DNA of 32,374 nucleotides. Source: Anthropogastromicrobium sp050944455 (lineage in GTDB: Bacteria; Bacillota; Clostridia; Lachnospirales; Lachnospiraceae). The stretch's first letter is position 1. Every line of letters starts with the position of its first letter. The stretch is taken from assembly GCA_050944455.1 (NCBI GenBank), contig JBMNRC010000030.1, positions 1 through 32,374 on the forward strand, written 5' to 3'. Under the pieces are notes generated by a model. That model ran no database searches, was not told the DNA's origin, and saw only the letters and a program-made list of their open reading frames with translations. Made by a program: the position numbers and the translations under genes. Positions 32,184 to 32,374 of the stretch are shown one piece after another.

Positions 32184-32209
32184 CGGCGCCTCTTGCATCC
32201 GGGGCGCCG
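32184..32209. other. GC-rich hairpin after the GH13 pair
   Basis: CGGCGCC (32184-32190) pairs with GGCGCCG (32203-32209). A further palindrome ATTCCCGGGAAT lies at 32154-32165. Neither is followed by a T-run, so termination is uncertain. I see no gene in 32091-32280. Confidence 0.4.
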
Positions 32210-32280
32210 AACAGGTAAACTGTCATCAGACACTGCGCGTCGGGAGAACCAGAGAAGAATCAGCCTGCTAAGTAAAAGTC

Positions 32281-32354
32281 AAGGAGGAAATTGAAAGAAA
32301 ATGGAGAGTATTTTTGGCACAAGTATTCAGGCCGTCTTCATCCAGGCGGCCTGA
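32281..32354 (+). other. Shine-Dalgarno and very short ORF at the window edge
   Basis: AAGGAGG (32281-32287) is followed 13 bases later by an ATG (32301) opening a 17-codon ORF, MESIFGTSIQAVFIQAA, which stops at 32352-32354. A TTG at 32291, 3 bases after the site, opens another frame that runs to the edge. Spacing is poor for both. It may be the start of a real gene, a leader peptide, or a frameshifted gene; the window ends too soon to tell. Confidence 0.3.
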
Positions 32355-32374
32355 AATGCCACAGTAAATGGCTT

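Noticed and set aside
1..32374. Mobile element, prophage, CRISPR or defence island
   Set aside because: No transposase, integrase, terminal repeats, regular spacer arrays or defence-gene clusters are seen; gene content is mostly housekeeping. The PIN-like gene alone does not make a defence locus.

Overview
The window is 32.4 kb of GC-rich, gene-dense bacterial chromosome. The gene families point to Bacillota, class Clostridia, most likely a Lachnospiraceae-type gut organism: serC-serA-DUF1015, class II GalT, a Gld-like ABC export operon, RpoD with an acidic linker, QueH, and an MscL with a zinc-ribbon tail. This placement is inferred from gene content; no 16S rRNA gene is present. Promoters fit the housekeeping sigma factor (TTGACA/TATAAT, 17-18 bp spacing), and most genes have an AGGAGG-type Shine-Dalgarno. 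I see no tRNA, rRNA, CRISPR array, transposase, integrase or phage gene.

Layout. (1) 1-3138: the end of a serine operon, serC (5' truncated), serA and a DUF1015 gene, closed by an intrinsic terminator. (2) 3282-8525: a four-gene operon for an ABC ATPase, an ABC-2 permease, a GldG-like membrane protein and a DUF4340 protein; three of the four carry long acidic low-complexity segments. Its promoter has three GACACAG repeats spaced exactly 11 bp apart. (3) 8567-10444: leuC-leuD. (4) 10443-11516 (minus): a tandem-OB, SSB-like protein. (5) 11851-14916: dapA, a terminator, dapB, then mutY overlapping dapB by 4 bp. (6) 15146-16846 (minus): a PIN/NYN-like nuclease-type domain with a very long acidic then Lys/Ala-rich tail. 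(7) 17128-18597: an orphan rhaB with a palindrome at its predicted transcription start. (8) 18725-19294 (minus): mscL. (9) 19397-23583: galT, a TPR lipoprotein and hflX; galT and mscL diverge from promoters that share one -35 box. (10) 23646-24633: a DeoR-family regulator. (11) 24661-25987: a diacylglycerol-kinase-type lipid kinase with a structured leader. (12) 26007-27388: rpoD. (13) 27437-28276: queH. (14) 28334-28996 (minus): a YczE-like membrane protein. (15) 29220-32090: two tandem sucrose-phosphorylase-family (GH13) genes. The second has lost domain B and key catalytic residues. (16) The right edge holds a Shine-Dalgarno followed by a very short or truncated ORF.

Most of the window is housekeeping: serine, leucine and lysine/diaminopimelate synthesis, sugar phosphate entry (RhaB, GalT, GtfA), tRNA queuosine, DNA repair, ribosome-associated GTPase, osmotic safety valve and sigma factor. 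The most unusual items are the intact-looking but catalytically stripped GH13 paralogue, the 11-bp-phased repeats before the ABC operon, the shared -35 divergent promoter, and the PIN-like protein with a histone-H1-like tail.
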